Shown here: positions 16,290 to 25,655 of the stretch, one piece after another
Layout: every line of letters begins with the position of its first letter
Numbering within the stretch: position 1 is the first letter of the stretch
NCBI GenBank assembly: GCA_964431545.1
Contig: CAYSLC010000038.1
Coordinates: 1 to 30,925, forward strand
Direction: 5' to 3'
DNA length: 30,925 nt
From: CAYSLC01 sp964431545
Lineage (GTDB): Bacteria; Desulfobacterota; Desulfobacteria; Desulfobacterales; JAABSP01
Notes under the pieces: generated by a model
The model's database searches: none
Told to the model about the DNA's origin: nothing
What the model saw: the letters and a program-made list of their open reading frames with translations, nothing else
Translations under genes and position numbers: made by a program

Positions 16290-17630
16290 TTACATCCGGT
16301 ATTTCAACGCTTTGGTCACATCCAAATTGCACAACCGTTTGAGTAACTCCGAGGCCCGGTACCGGTCATCATCGGTCGGTTCGCCCGCCATGAGACACCG
16401 ATACAGGGTATCCTGGACCTCGCCGATCCAGACCGGCGATTCCCATTTTTCAAGCCCCAATTCTTCGATCAGGGCATTCAGTTGCTCGATAATCGGACGG
16501 GCCAGGTCGGGCCGGTCGGCTTCGAGACATGCCTTGGCGATCAAGAGCTGGTATCGGCTTTTTTCGCGAATCGACGGAGCGCTATAAGCAACGGCCATCA
16601 TGCGCTCCAGGGCTTGCTTGGCGCCTGATTGGGCCAGGATGGTCAGCCCTTCGTTCCAGACGGCCTCTTCCGCAGCACTTAAATCGGACAAGCGGCTCTC
16701 GAGATAGAGCGACGCGGCAACGGCGGGCTCAGCCGGCCCACGGGAAGTATGAGAAACCGGTGGAACCGGGCGCCTCCCGCTATGGATATCCTGTGCGGCG
16801 CCGTCTGCCGCTTCTGATGATTCCGCAGGCGCCGCCTCGGTTTCCTCGGGTTCTTCGTCGGGCTCCTGTTCGAGTTTTTCTTTCAGAATCCCTGTTACCA
16901 CCTGCTGGCAATCCAAAATCGCTGCGCCAATATCGGAGATTCTCGGCGCATCCCGACCGAATTTGTCGTCGACGAAAGCATCCAGCCTCTCGAAGGCTTC
17001 GCGGCAGGCCTCGATGTTATTGGAGAGGGCCTGGTAAAACGCTTTGGAAGACCGGGCCACCGCCGCGTCGAACACCTCCCCCGAAATCCGCCCCTCATTG
17101 ATCATCGCCTCCCGGGCTCCGGGGTCCCTGGCGGTGTCTTCATAACCGACATCCCTGGACTCTCGCCACTTGAACCACGAATAACCGGAGGTGTCCTTTT
17201 TATCGGTCAGAGGGGCCTCTTTGATGGCCATCGCAAGGTTATTGTTGAGAAATTCCAACGGACCAGCGCGAAATTCCAAATCATCGTCGTCGATTTCAGG
17301 GTGGAGGGAGTCCCAGAAGGCGTCCAGCAATCCATTGATCGTCTGAAGCCCTGTGCGGAGACCGTCAAACCCTTTCTTCTTCGTCAAGGCTTCGGTCAAC
17401 CAGGCGGCAATCTGAAGATCCTTCGTTCGAGTGCTCAGCGCATCTACACTGAGGTCGATGACCTGGTCCCAGTCCGACGCCTTTCTTTCATGTTGCCATT
17501 CCCCCTGATCCAGAGCATCATCCGCCCGCCTGGCTTCCTTTATCTCGTCATAGGTCTGGGTGTAACGAAGCGGATCCCCGGATGGATTGTCGCCGGAAAT
17601 CGGGATCAACAGGTTTTCGGGATCAACCAT
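16290..17630 (-). CDS. tssA: T6SS baseplate/tail-cap protein TssA
   Basis: TssA (ImpA family) organises tail assembly at the baseplate or at the distal sheath end. The 446 residues start with an ImpA-N domain: LLIPISGDNPSGDPLRY (about 7-23), SDWDQVIDLSVDALSTRTKDLQIAAWLTEAL and the GLLDAFWDSLHPEIDDDD segment. An acidic Glu/Ala/Ser-rich linker (about 260-290) separates a C-terminal helical, VasJ-like part (ERMMAVAYSAPSIREKSRYQLLIAKACLEA...). The ATG at 17630 overlaps the tagJ stop by 8 nt, so the two are translationally coupled. TssB follows after 63 bp. Confidence 0.93.
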   Translation of the reverse strand: MVDPENLLIPISGDNPSGDPLRYTQTYDEIKEARRADDALDQGEWQHERKASDWDQVIDLSVDALSTRTKDLQIAAWLTEALTKKKGFDGLRTGLQTINGLLDAFWDSLHPEIDDDDLEFRAGPLEFLNNNLAMAIKEAPLTDKKDTSGYSWFKWRESRDVGYEDTARDPGAREAMINEGRISGEVFDAAVARSSKAFYQALSNNIEACREAFERLDAFVDDKFGRDAPRISDIGAAILDCQQVVTGILKEKLEQEPDEEPEETEAAPAESSEAADGAAQDIHSGRRPVPPVSHTSRGPAEPAVAASLYLESRLSDLSAAEEAVWNEGLTILAQSGAKQALERMMAVAYSAPSIREKSRYQLLIAKACLEADRPDLARPIIEQLNALIEELGLEKWESPVWIGEVQDTLYRCLMAGEPTDDDRYRASELLKRLCNLDVTKALKYRM

Positions 17631-18444
17631 TTGTCATCGCCTCGCCTTCTTCGGCAGGAAAATTGAAAACGATTTCCTGGACCTCCAGAATCGAAATATC
17701 CTGATCACCCGCCGCGTAGACATGCTGACCGACCGCCTTCGAGAATGGCCCGCCAAGCCCTACCCATTCTGTCATTCGCCCCATTTTCAACCGGTCGTCA
17801 GGCTGCTCGCTTGAACCTGGATATCGGACTGGCAGATAAGCGTTGACGGTGAGGCCGTCCCACGTCACGATTTCTGCGGATGTATACAGGAGATCCAATA
17901 GATTTTGGGGTGAGGAGAGGGAGATCAACCGGATGGATTCAATGGGTATCCATACGTACTTTTCATAGATAAAGGCTTCCATGAAACAGGTCAGCAGCGT
18001 GTCCGTGTCAATGAACCCTTCGAAATGCGTGCCATTTACGGCGCCGGTCACCGGGGGGCGCTGGTCCAGGATCTTATCCATAAGCGCCTTTGCGGTATCG
18101 ACGTCCCCCTGGTTCAAATGGTCGACGGCCGCACCGTAGGCATCGATGTAAGGTGGCGGTTCCGGTAGAAAGGCGGTCTGATGAAGATGGCCGAAGACCG
18201 TCCGCCGTTCCTTCTCGGCATGGAGAATGCTTTTAACGGGGGCGGTCCACTCGGCCGCCTTCGGAGATTGGGCGGCCAGCACATCCACATGCTGTTCCGC
18301 TTTTTCCCATTCTCCGTAGAACATCAACACCTGGAGAAGAAGGGTTCGAGACGCTGCATCGGCAGGCGACCCCCTGAGCGATTGCGTCAACGAATCGCGG
18401 GCTTCTTTCAGCCTTCCCGCTCTGATGAACTCTTTTGCATCCAT
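17623..18444 (-). CDS. tagJ: TagJ / ImpE (SciE-type) T6SS accessory protein
   Basis: TagJ links ClpV to TssB in one T6SS clade and modulates sheath recycling. From MDAKEFIRAGRLKEARDSL the protein shows the ImpE pattern: N-terminal TPR-like region with RTLLLQVLMFYGEWEKAEQHVDVLA, middle FEGFIDTDTLLTCFMEAFIYEKYVWIPIESI, and C-terminal VNAYLPVRYPGSSEQPDDRLKMGRMTEW. I place the start at 18444, where family similarity begins. An in-frame ATG at 18510 (GGAAG directly against it) and a GTG at 18465 (AAAGGTG upstream) are alternatives, and none has a perfect Shine-Dalgarno. It overlaps tssA and lies just downstream of a promoter-like sequence. Confidence 0.9.
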   Translation of the reverse strand: MDAKEFIRAGRLKEARDSLTQSLRGSPADAASRTLLLQVLMFYGEWEKAEQHVDVLAAQSPKAAEWTAPVKSILHAEKERRTVFGHLHQTAFLPEPPPYIDAYGAAVDHLNQGDVDTAKALMDKILDQRPPVTGAVNGTHFEGFIDTDTLLTCFMEAFIYEKYVWIPIESIRLISLSSPQNLLDLLYTSAEIVTWDGLTVNAYLPVRYPGSSEQPDDRLKMGRMTEWVGLGGPFSKAVGQHVYAAGDQDISILEVQEIVFNFPAEEGEAMTNG

Positions 18445-18609
18445 GAAACGCTTTTGGTCAACCACGATTCGAACAACACCTTTTAAAGCTTCATAAAACC
18501 GGCAATCCATCTTCCACGAGCGCCGCTCTTAGGCGGTGGAAACGGATGTCAGATATCCGATCATTGGAAATGCGATGGCGTTTTGAAATACCGAACCGAC
18601 CACATGGCT

Positions 18610-18636
18610 ATAATATAGGGACAGTTCGGTTGTCAA
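18610..18636 (-). promoter_or_regulatory. Sigma70-like promoter upstream of tagJ-tssABC
   Basis: Minus-strand TTGACA (18636-18631, perfect -35) and TATTAT (18615-18610, 5 of 6) are separated by 15 bp, just after the tagF stop at 18641. The short spacer lowers the score. The same AT-rich block reads TATAAT (18609-18614) on the plus strand, but with no suitable -35. If active, it would let tagJ-tssA-B-C (sheath) be transcribed apart from the envelope genes upstream. Confidence 0.45.
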
Positions 18637-18640
18637 CCAC

Positions 18641-19390
18641 TTACAGGATTTGCTGGGACCAGAGGGCCATAAAACTTTTGGGTGCCAGAGGGGATCGAAA
18701 TACCACCAATTGCGGCCTCTCCGGGAGCCCCCCCATAAAAATCGAATTGGGAGGATGTTTGAGCCGCTGCATCAGGAGCCGATGCCACATGCAGGCGATG
18801 TCGAACGGCTGTTCGGAAGCATCCCCCGACAGCGGAACGACCACTTCGGTTCTCTCCGACAGCTTGTTCAAGATCGCATCGGCTCCGCGGCGCCTCTTGC
18901 CTGAAAGCGGGTCCGGCGATAGCCGCGCTCTTGCCCGCCTCCCCAAATGCGGCAATTCCTCTGGCGGTTTGATGTGGCGAATCCGGGAATCCAACCATTT
19001 GAGGTTTTTCCCGACACCCCTTAGCGCCAATTTTTCCATCTGATCCCAGACCGGGTCGCACACCTCCGGCAGATGCCCCCAATTTTTTTCCCATTTCCGC
19101 AGGGGGCCGGCGCCGATCACCAAAATGGGATAGGGCCTTCCCAGGCTGTCGTTGCTGTCACGGGCAATACCGCATACCAGCGTATTTTTCTTAGGGCCTT
19201 TTGCCCAGAAGCGCCAGGCGAATATCTCCCCGGGGGTTGTTCGATTCAACGAACAGTAGCCGTCATCCACCCATTTGGAAAACGCGTTTAGAAGCGGATC
19301 CGTCTCTCCGACGCTCACGTAATCCCGTGCCGCCGGATGCTTTCCAAAGGCCGCCCACCGCCAGGGGGATGGCGATATCAGTCCCAGCAT
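18641..19390 (-). CDS. tagF: TagF, T6SS post-translational regulator
   Basis: TagF (ImpM/SciT family) represses T6SS assembly independently of the threonine-phosphorylation pathway in Pseudomonas and sequesters Fha there. The 249 residues open with WAAFGKHPAARDYVSVGETDPLLNAFSKWVDDG, matching the family 'GKhPa.gDFv' start, then WRFWAKG, GRPYPILVIGAG and, near the C-terminus, SIFMGGLPERPQLVVFRSPLAPKSFMALW. It begins inside the 3' end of tssM (13-nt overlap, ATG embedded in the last codons), so it is coupled to TssM translation. No separate FHA protein is visible in this window for it to bind. Confidence 0.9.
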   Translation of the reverse strand: MLGLISPSPWRWAAFGKHPAARDYVSVGETDPLLNAFSKWVDDGYCSLNRTTPGEIFAWRFWAKGPKKNTLVCGIARDSNDSLGRPYPILVIGAGPLRKWEKNWGHLPEVCDPVWDQMEKLALRGVGKNLKWLDSRIRHIKPPEELPHLGRRARARLSPDPLSGKRRRGADAILNKLSERTEVVVPLSGDASEQPFDIACMWHRLLMQRLKHPPNSIFMGGLPERPQLVVFRSPLAPKSFMALWSQQIL

Positions 19391-22300
19391 TTCACGATGA
19401 CCTGGGGCAATGTTACGTCAAGGACCGGTTCGGGCAATGGGCTAGGCGGGGGTTTGGGTGGTGTCAACAGTTCGATCGCCTCTTCCACATCGCCGCTGAA
19501 CTGATAATTGACCCGGATGTATTCGATTTGAAGGGCTTGCAACTGATCGCTGAACTCCGGAAAATCTTGGGGTTTAAAGGTCCGTCCGGAAAAAAAATCC
19601 TGCAAAAACGCCGGGAAAGCCTTATCACCGCGATACCGCCGGGTCAACACATGCGAGCCGATCTCGATCTTGAACACGACGTCTCCGCAATTCCGGGGGG
19701 ACCACGCAAAGGTCTTTTGAATGGGATACTGAAGGTTGATCAATTGAGACGTCTTATCCACGCACTGCACCTCAAGACGGGTGGCATGGGGCTTTATCAG
19801 GGCATCCCGGTTGACATCCGTCGGCAACCCCCGGACCTTGACGAGGTATTCGGATTTGAGGGCCGGGCGCTCCGGCTTTTCGGTTTGGATCTCGGGCGCC
19901 TTTTTGGCTTCGAGTTCATCGAACCGGCGCCTGGCTTCGGTTCCCTTGCCCAAAAATGTGAAGAAGTCTTTACGGAACCAAAGGCTTGTACCATAGATCT
20001 GTTTCGGCATGTAGTCCTGGCGGAGGCTTCGTCGAATGAACGGCGCCGCCAGTTCGTCTTTTTCGATGAATTTCGTGACATGCCCGTCCCGGCTGTCGAA
20101 CAACAGTTTCAACAGGTTCATTTTGTCCGACGTTTTCTTTACTTCCCACAGCACGCGATCCTCCCAACGCTTCTGGAGGGCGCAGGCCGATTCCCGTCGC
20201 GCAAACTCCCAGAGAAAATCGAAAGGACCTCTTACAAGCGGAAACAACAGGTTTTTATCGATTTTTGGATCCCCCATGGCGCGTTCGAATGCATGGAACG
20301 CCTCAAAGGCGACCCGAAAATTGGCGTCCTTTCCCTGAAAGGTTTTAACGGTCTGGTCGAACAACGTTTCCCGGTCCCCCACCACAGCATTGAGTTGCTT
20401 CAACGCATCCCGGTATCGGACCAGTTCGGCAACGGAGGCTTCCGGATCAACGACATCCCCCCCTCCTTCGAACTCGCCCGCATAACTCGCCACCCGACCC
20501 GCTGTTGTGCTCCGTCTCGTCACAACCCGTTTGGCCAGCGTCCCGATCTCCGACTGAATACCGTTTTCTTCATCCTCATCCTTATCCTTTTCCTTCACCG
20601 CTTCAGCCCGAATGCCTTGAAACGCATGCACCTGCTTCACCCATACCGGCGCTTTCGGCGAATCGGCCCAATGTATCAGTTCCGCTGCCATCCGGGAAAG
20701 AAGGGCAAAATACGGGCCGTTATCAGTGCCCATGATACGCGCGAATCGCCGCCACTCAACTTCCCCCTCGAGGCGATTCCATCCCATGGGAAATTTCAGG
20801 CAGAAACTCTCCCACGAGTGGAGGTACTTCGTTTCATAGGCATCGTAAAACGCTTCTTTCTGATTTTCGATAATGATCGATTCGGTCAGGGCCGTTTGGA
20901 TTTCCTCAATGTACGTCGCCGTGCGTTCCTTCCCCCGGGTTGTATACGCGGGGGATATTTCGAGCTTCTCGTCGGACGGACCCGGACCCCAAAAATCACT
21001 CAACCGGACGGCCGAAAGCACCGGATCGTTGTCGACCACCGCGATCAGCCAGGAAAGCTCTCTCCGGCTCCTGGTCAACAGATGCTTCAACTGCGCCATA
21101 AGCCGGTTCAACTCATTGTTCAGGATCTCGCGATCCGGCTGCCATGCGAGGTAATGGAGCATCAACTCGTGAAACTGCCGATCGACTTCTTCGGGGGTCC
21201 TTTTGTTCCCCGCCTTGAACAGCACAGGCGCATAGACCGGCTGGGGGGCAGTCCGCAGGGTGTCGTAACCGGCGCCGTTCAGGCGATTTCTCAGAAGATT
21301 GATGCGTCGCGTCAAATGGAGCGCATGCTTACCCACCATCAGAGCCGGGGTCTGGGGGGTAAATCCGGCGATCCGGGACGCCATCTGTCCGTCGAAACGG
21401 TCCAGAAACATCTTATGCAGTTGATCCGTGTAGCGGTTCTTCAGAAACCGTTCCTCCTCAAGGCTCTGATTCAACCCCATCCGGGGCATCCACCGCCATT
21501 TCCGGTTCTGTTCCTCCAGCTGCAAAATGGCGTTCCGAAAACGGGCCATTTTCCCGATGTCCGGTATCAGTTCGCCTTCCAGAACCGGCGGTTTGGAAAA
21601 TTCTTTTCTGAAATCTCCAATGGTGTTGAGGTTCATCACAAAGGAAAAACTGAGGACGCCGCATATGGCGAAAACCAGAAACATCCATGCGGTGACGCCC
21701 AGGTTTCGCATCGTGCGGGACCATTTTTGCGCCGCCCGGGTTCTGCCGTATAGTTGCCGATCCTTGGGCAAGATCTCGGCAAAAAAATCCCTCAAAAAGA
21801 GCCCTTTGCTGGTTCCCGGCAGAACGTCCCTTTCCTCGATGAGGCCAAGTCCCTTGAGAAAATGGGAATACGGGCTCCCCTCCTGCCGTCCGCTGCTGAA
21901 ATACAGCCCCCTCAGTATAGGCGTCTCCTGAAACGGATTCTCCCGGAAGGTCCCCTTCACAAAGGCGTCCAGCCCCGGTTTCAAGCTTTCAAGTTCTTCT
22001 GGGAACAGCAGCAGCCCAGGGTCGACCTCGTCCGCCCGGGTTTTGTCCAGAAGGAGGAGGCGCAATTCCCGCAAACGATCCCCCATGGCGCGGAACGATT
22101 GATCGCAAAAAGACCCGACATCCTGTTCCAGATGTTCGTTGATCTTTCCCATTGCCTGGTCGAGGGATTTTTCCGGAACACGATTGCAAAACTGGGTCAT
22201 TCCCTGGATCAGGTCGCATTTGGTCACCAGCAGAAAGATGGGAAACCTGGCGCCCAGTCCATACATCAACTCGTCGATTCGCCGACGGATTTCCCGGCCA

Positions 22301-22989
22301 TCGTTTTCCAGGCTCTCCGGATCGGAATCGATTAGCTTATCCGTGGCGATGGTGACCACCAGGCCGTTGAGCGGTTCTTTTCTGCGGAACCGGACGAGCT
22401 GGCTCAAAAACCGGTCCCACTCCTCCTTGTCGCGCCCCTCATCCACGGGTACGGCATACCGCCCGGCCGTATCGATGATGATGGCCTGCTCGAAAAACCA
22501 CCAGTCGCAATTGCGCGTTCCGGATATTCCCGATGTCTGGGTCATCTGAGCAAAAGGAGAAGAAAGCCGCGCGCTCTGGATCGCCGTCGTTTTCCCGGAA
22601 CCGCTTTCTCCGATGACCAGATACCAGGGCAGCACATAAAGCGGATTTCCCTGCTGCTTCAGATGGGATTTTCTCAGGGTGTCAACAGCTTCCTTCCAAC
22701 GATCCTGGACCTCCCGGGATCGCGCCTTATCCGGGCCGGATAGGGACTCCACATAGGCGTTGTCCTGCTCGATCACCTTCTCGACGAAATGCTGCTCCCG
22801 CCGCTTTCGCCATATTTTCCGGAGGACGAACAGTCCCAGAAGAAAGCCGACGGCACCTACCAGCAGCACGATGCCCATCCATACGGGCCACTCCATCATC
22901 AACACGAGCCCGAAGGTCATGATGATGGCCAGCGCCACCAGCGTCAAAAACAGACACCATTTCAACATGCTGCGCAATATCTTTTTCAT
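19378..22989 (-). CDS. tssM: T6SS inner-membrane protein TssM (IcmF)
   Basis: TssM spans the inner membrane and, with TssL and TssJ, forms the envelope complex. The 1203 residues have two N-terminal TMs (about 10-31 and 35-57) and a cytoplasmic NTPase-like domain with Walker A GESGSGKTT (about 127-135), DTAG (173-176) and TKCD (256-259). TM3 lies at about 433-455 (WMFLVFAICGVLSFSFVM) and is followed by a large periplasmic IcmF-related region ending VTLPQVIVKCWD. The intact Walker motif suggests the ATPase-type TssM. The start at 22989 follows the tssL stop by 13 bp. Confidence 0.96.
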   Translation of the reverse strand: MKKILRSMLKWCLFLTLVALAIIMTFGLVLMMEWPVWMGIVLLVGAVGFLLGLFVLRKIWRKRREQHFVEKVIEQDNAYVESLSGPDKARSREVQDRWKEAVDTLRKSHLKQQGNPLYVLPWYLVIGESGSGKTTAIQSARLSSPFAQMTQTSGISGTRNCDWWFFEQAIIIDTAGRYAVPVDEGRDKEEWDRFLSQLVRFRRKEPLNGLVVTIATDKLIDSDPESLENDGREIRRRIDELMYGLGARFPIFLLVTKCDLIQGMTQFCNRVPEKSLDQAMGKINEHLEQDVGSFCDQSFRAMGDRLRELRLLLLDKTRADEVDPGLLLFPEELESLKPGLDAFVKGTFRENPFQETPILRGLYFSSGRQEGSPYSHFLKGLGLIEERDVLPGTSKGLFLRDFFAEILPKDRQLYGRTRAAQKWSRTMRNLGVTAWMFLVFAICGVLSFSFVMNLNTIGDFRKEFSKPPVLEGELIPDIGKMARFRNAILQLEEQNRKWRWMPRMGLNQSLEEERFLKNRYTDQLHKMFLDRFDGQMASRIAGFTPQTPALMVGKHALHLTRRINLLRNRLNGAGYDTLRTAPQPVYAPVLFKAGNKRTPEEVDRQFHELMLHYLAWQPDREILNNELNRLMAQLKHLLTRSRRELSWLIAVVDNDPVLSAVRLSDFWGPGPSDEKLEISPAYTTRGKERTATYIEEIQTALTESIIIENQKEAFYDAYETKYLHSWESFCLKFPMGWNRLEGEVEWRRFARIMGTDNGPYFALLSRMAAELIHWADSPKAPVWVKQVHAFQGIRAEAVKEKDKDEDEENGIQSEIGTLAKRVVTRRSTTAGRVASYAGEFEGGGDVVDPEASVAELVRYRDALKQLNAVVGDRETLFDQTVKTFQGKDANFRVAFEAFHAFERAMGDPKIDKNLLFPLVRGPFDFLWEFARRESACALQKRWEDRVLWEVKKTSDKMNLLKLLFDSRDGHVTKFIEKDELAAPFIRRSLRQDYMPKQIYGTSLWFRKDFFTFLGKGTEARRRFDELEAKKAPEIQTEKPERPALKSEYLVKVRGLPTDVNRDALIKPHATRLEVQCVDKTSQLINLQYPIQKTFAWSPRNCGDVVFKIEIGSHVLTRRYRGDKAFPAFLQDFFSGRTFKPQDFPEFSDQLQALQIEYIRVNYQFSGDVEEAIELLTPPKPPPSPLPEPVLDVTLPQVIVKCWD

Positions 22990-23002
22990 CCTTCACACCA
23001 TT

Positions 23003-23662
23003 TCATGAGCCGTAGGAGCTTAGCACAAACCGGTAGATCAAAAACAACGTCGCATACAAGGCCACCGGAAACCCGATGCACAAAAGCACCAGAGGAGAAA
23101 ATCGGCCGCGTCGTGCACTTTCGGGGATGGACTGGGCGTCGTGCGTTCGATACGCTTCCGGAAATAAATGGCCTTTTTCAAGTGACGGCGGGCCGAACGC
23201 GTTGCCCATCAACAGCTTGAGGTTGGAGGATTTCAGGGGGTCGAGCAGGAGGCGATCGTCCTCGTCGACATATTGCCCCATGAACCCCATGGAGAGGCAC
23301 AGGTAATAGATCTCCCGGACCTCCACCTGATGGGCGCCGAGCTTATTGAGGTACTCAAAAAACAACTCTCCGGCGTCGCCGGTGCTAAAATAGATATATT
23401 GCAGTTTTTCGGACAGCCATCGGTTCCGTTCTTTCCACTGCGATCCCAGGATGACCTCGTCGATCCACGCAAAAACTGCGAATCTCGACAAATCGACATC
23501 TTCCCGGGAAAATCCGTGGGCATTGACACACGATTCGCTTTCGGATATCAACCGCCGGATATCGGCCTTTACCTGTTCAAAGGGCGGTTGTCGTTTGCCC
23601 ACGGTTTTGATGAAGTAGGCGACATAGGCGAACAAGTCCATGAAACAGTCTGTAAGGCGCAT
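23003..23662 (-). CDS. tssL: T6SS inner-membrane protein TssL (DotU/IcmH)
   Basis: A 219-residue TssL: cytoplasmic helical hook domain (MRLTDCFMDLFAYVAYFI, FAVFAWIDEVILGSQW, LFFEYLNKLGAHQVEVREIYYLCLSMGFMGQY) with one C-terminal TM (about 190-213). The 'FA..AWIDE' and 'E.YyLCL..GF.G.Y' patterns are diagnostic. It lacks a C-terminal OmpA-like peptidoglycan-binding domain, so anchoring to the cell wall must come from elsewhere. GGGAG precedes the ATG, which is one base after the tssK stop. Confidence 0.96.
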   Translation of the reverse strand: MRLTDCFMDLFAYVAYFIKTVGKRQPPFEQVKADIRRLISESESCVNAHGFSREDVDLSRFAVFAWIDEVILGSQWKERNRWLSEKLQYIYFSTGDAGELFFEYLNKLGAHQVEVREIYYLCLSMGFMGQYVDEDDRLLLDPLKSSNLKLLMGNAFGPPSLEKGHLFPEAYRTHDAQSIPESARRGRFSPLVLLCIGFPVALYATLFLIYRFVLSSYGS

Positions 23663-23663
23663 G

Positions 23664-25046
23664 TCAGGCTCTCCCTGTGATCATCATCTCCAACTGAACG
23701 TCTTCCGGCGCTTCGTCCCAGTACAGCGCCATATTATGGCCTTTCACCAAGTGATCCCAAAGGTCGCTGTGCCGGTTGATTTCGAAGTAGAGCGAATCGC
23801 TTCGGCGGGGAAGCTCCTGGGGCGGCAGCGGAAGATGGGTCAGTTTGATGCCCGGCAACGCCCTGGCGACGCGAATCGGCAAATCTTCCCGGGAACTCAT
23901 CTTGGCGAGCTTTTCGATGCTGTTTATGATCGGCTGGGAATCCTCGTTGGTCTTAACCACGAGGTAATACCGATGTCCGCTTTCGAACATGCCGGGTTGG
24001 AGATCGGATGAATAAAACGCCCCATCGTACAGAAGCGGCACCACAAATTCCGGACCGGCCGTGATCTCGTCCAAAAGACGCGTCGCAAGGGACTGCGCCG
24101 ACATAAAGCATTTCCAGAGATTCTGGTGGTCATAGAGCGGCACCAACCGCGTGCCGTCCTCCTCCCCCAGTACATTGAGGGTTTCAGAAAACGAAGAGAG
24201 TTCGCCGATCAACTCCCTCAAAATTCCATAGACCTCCCAGGGATGGACCCGGGGCGTCTCCGTTACATGGTACAGCTTCGAAATATAGCGATTGAGGGAT
24301 CTCAACGTCAGCAGATAGACCATGTCCCGGGCACCGAATTCGGCGGAGTGGATTCCCCGCTCACGCTTATATGATTCCAGTTGGTATCCCCGGGAAGCGA
24401 TTTGATCCCGAACCTCTTTGACGAGGCGCAGCAAGATATCGGATGCACCGATGGAAAGGCAGGGAAAGACGAATTGCTCTGACAAGGCGATCTCATCCCC
24501 CGACCGTTCAAGCTGGGCGATGGGGATCAGCGTGTAATCCGAAAACAGGTCTCTTTCCGTTTCCCAGACGAGTTTGAGGACATAGTGCAATCGACGGATC
24601 TCCGCACGGGGTCCGGTGCTGTGGAGATCATCTGCCGGTTCCGGATCTTCGGTAGCGACCAAACGGGCCGTGATGCCGCTGAGGTCTTCAAGATGAGGCA
24701 CCACCGCGACGTTCTCCCCGGCCGGATCCCATTTCCTGAGCCCCGCATACACGATGAGCGGCTTATCCTCCTCTATCCAGTCGTCTTTGAAAGACCGGCT
24801 TTGCATCACGGCGTTGTCGGGTATCACGGCGAAGGTCCCATCCGGAAACAAGAATTCCCCCTGATGGGGCCTGCTGAATACCTCGCCGGTGATGATTTTC
24901 GGAAGATCCAGCTTTCCGACGCCCCACCAGTAGGGCTGGAGATACCGGTTCAGGGGAATCAAAAGGGATTGAAGGAACACCTCCGAGTACTGAAAATGCT
25001 GAGGTTGAAGGAAGAGTCCCTGGTGCCAAAACAGTGGTCTTTCCAT
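23664..25046 (-). CDS. tssK: T6SS baseplate adaptor TssK
   Basis: TssK (ImpJ/VasE) trimers connect the baseplate to the TssL/M complex. The 460-residue protein begins MERPLFWHQGLFLQPQHFQYSE, the signature N-terminus of the family ('W.eGlFL.PQHFQ'), followed by WGVGKLDLP. The C-terminal part includes LTHLPLPPQELPRRSDSLYFEINR and SDLWDHLVKGHNMALYW, the typical shoulder/head elements. It starts 9 bp after the tssJ stop with GGGGA upstream. Confidence 0.96.
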   Translation of the reverse strand: MERPLFWHQGLFLQPQHFQYSEVFLQSLLIPLNRYLQPYWWGVGKLDLPKIITGEVFSRPHQGEFLFPDGTFAVIPDNAVMQSRSFKDDWIEEDKPLIVYAGLRKWDPAGENVAVVPHLEDLSGITARLVATEDPEPADDLHSTGPRAEIRRLHYVLKLVWETERDLFSDYTLIPIAQLERSGDEIALSEQFVFPCLSIGASDILLRLVKEVRDQIASRGYQLESYKRERGIHSAEFGARDMVYLLTLRSLNRYISKLYHVTETPRVHPWEVYGILRELIGELSSFSETLNVLGEEDGTRLVPLYDHQNLWKCFMSAQSLATRLLDEITAGPEFVVPLLYDGAFYSSDLQPGMFESGHRYYLVVKTNEDSQPIINSIEKLAKMSSREDLPIRVARALPGIKLTHLPLPPQELPRRSDSLYFEINRHSDLWDHLVKGHNMALYWDEAPEDVQLEMMITGRA

Positions 25047-25055
25047 TGGTTTCCC

Positions 25056-25634
25056 CTAGTCGATTTGAACGTTTTCTATCTCGGTCGGACCGAAGGTCAC
25101 ATCAATGTTGAGGGCGTCTAGTTTCGAAACCAGGCTGCTTTTCAAACAGCCTGTACTTTTTTTGGCCACCACCACCGGAATATCAAACAACCGGACTGAG
25201 CCGTCTTTGTCCAACGAATAATACCCCGCCACGATGCCCAGATATCTGGCGCCTTCACCGCGGTCCATGAGGATGGTCTCGTCGGCGCCTGGCAAAAGGG
25301 TCACCGGCTTAGACGTGGCGACGCTTGCGTCAGCCAAACCGCATTTTTCCCCCAGCAGTTCGGAAAACGTCTCTTCCTGCTCAATGAGCCGGTTGAACAA
25401 ATTGGGATCTCTCAGTTGATATACACAGATGTGGAGGGCGTGGGGCAAATCTCCAAACCGGTTGACCTGCTCATCCGCTTTAACGTGGATCTGAATGGCA
25501 TCCTCCACATAATGCATTCTGGGCGTCGGATAGGTTTCGTCCGGTTCAGGCGGCCGCCATTTCAGTTTAGACGAACAGGACAGGGCGATGAAGAGGATCA
25601 TCACGGCGCTTCCTATTTTTAGCTTTTTTCCCAA
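25056..25634 (-). CDS. tssJ: T6SS outer-membrane lipoprotein TssJ
   Basis: TssJ (VasD/SciN) is the outer-membrane lipoprotein that caps the TssM periplasmic domain. It has 192 residues with a signal peptide and lipobox IALSC (Cys20); residue +2 is Ser, which favours outer-membrane sorting. The mature part shows the VasD pattern: IQIHVKADEQVNRFGDLPHALHICVYQLRDPNLFNRL, then a central LLPGADETILMDRGEGARYLGIVAGYY segment, the 'd.rp.a.ylgvvAgYr' block of the family. It is preceded by the TagH-C-like gene with a 21-bp gap. Confidence 0.93.
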   Translation of the reverse strand: MGKKLKIGSAVMILFIALSCSSKLKWRPPEPDETYPTPRMHYVEDAIQIHVKADEQVNRFGDLPHALHICVYQLRDPNLFNRLIEQEETFSELLGEKCGLADASVATSKPVTLLPGADETILMDRGEGARYLGIVAGYYSLDKDGSVRLFDIPVVVAKKSTGCLKSSLVSKLDALNIDVTFGPTEIENVQID

Positions 25635-25655
25635 AACTCTCCTCCTTTCAATTTG

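Noticed and set aside
19201..21753. 850-codon plus-strand open frame
   Set aside because: Antisense to tssM and tagF; its Pro/Arg/His-rich composition is typical of a shadow frame.
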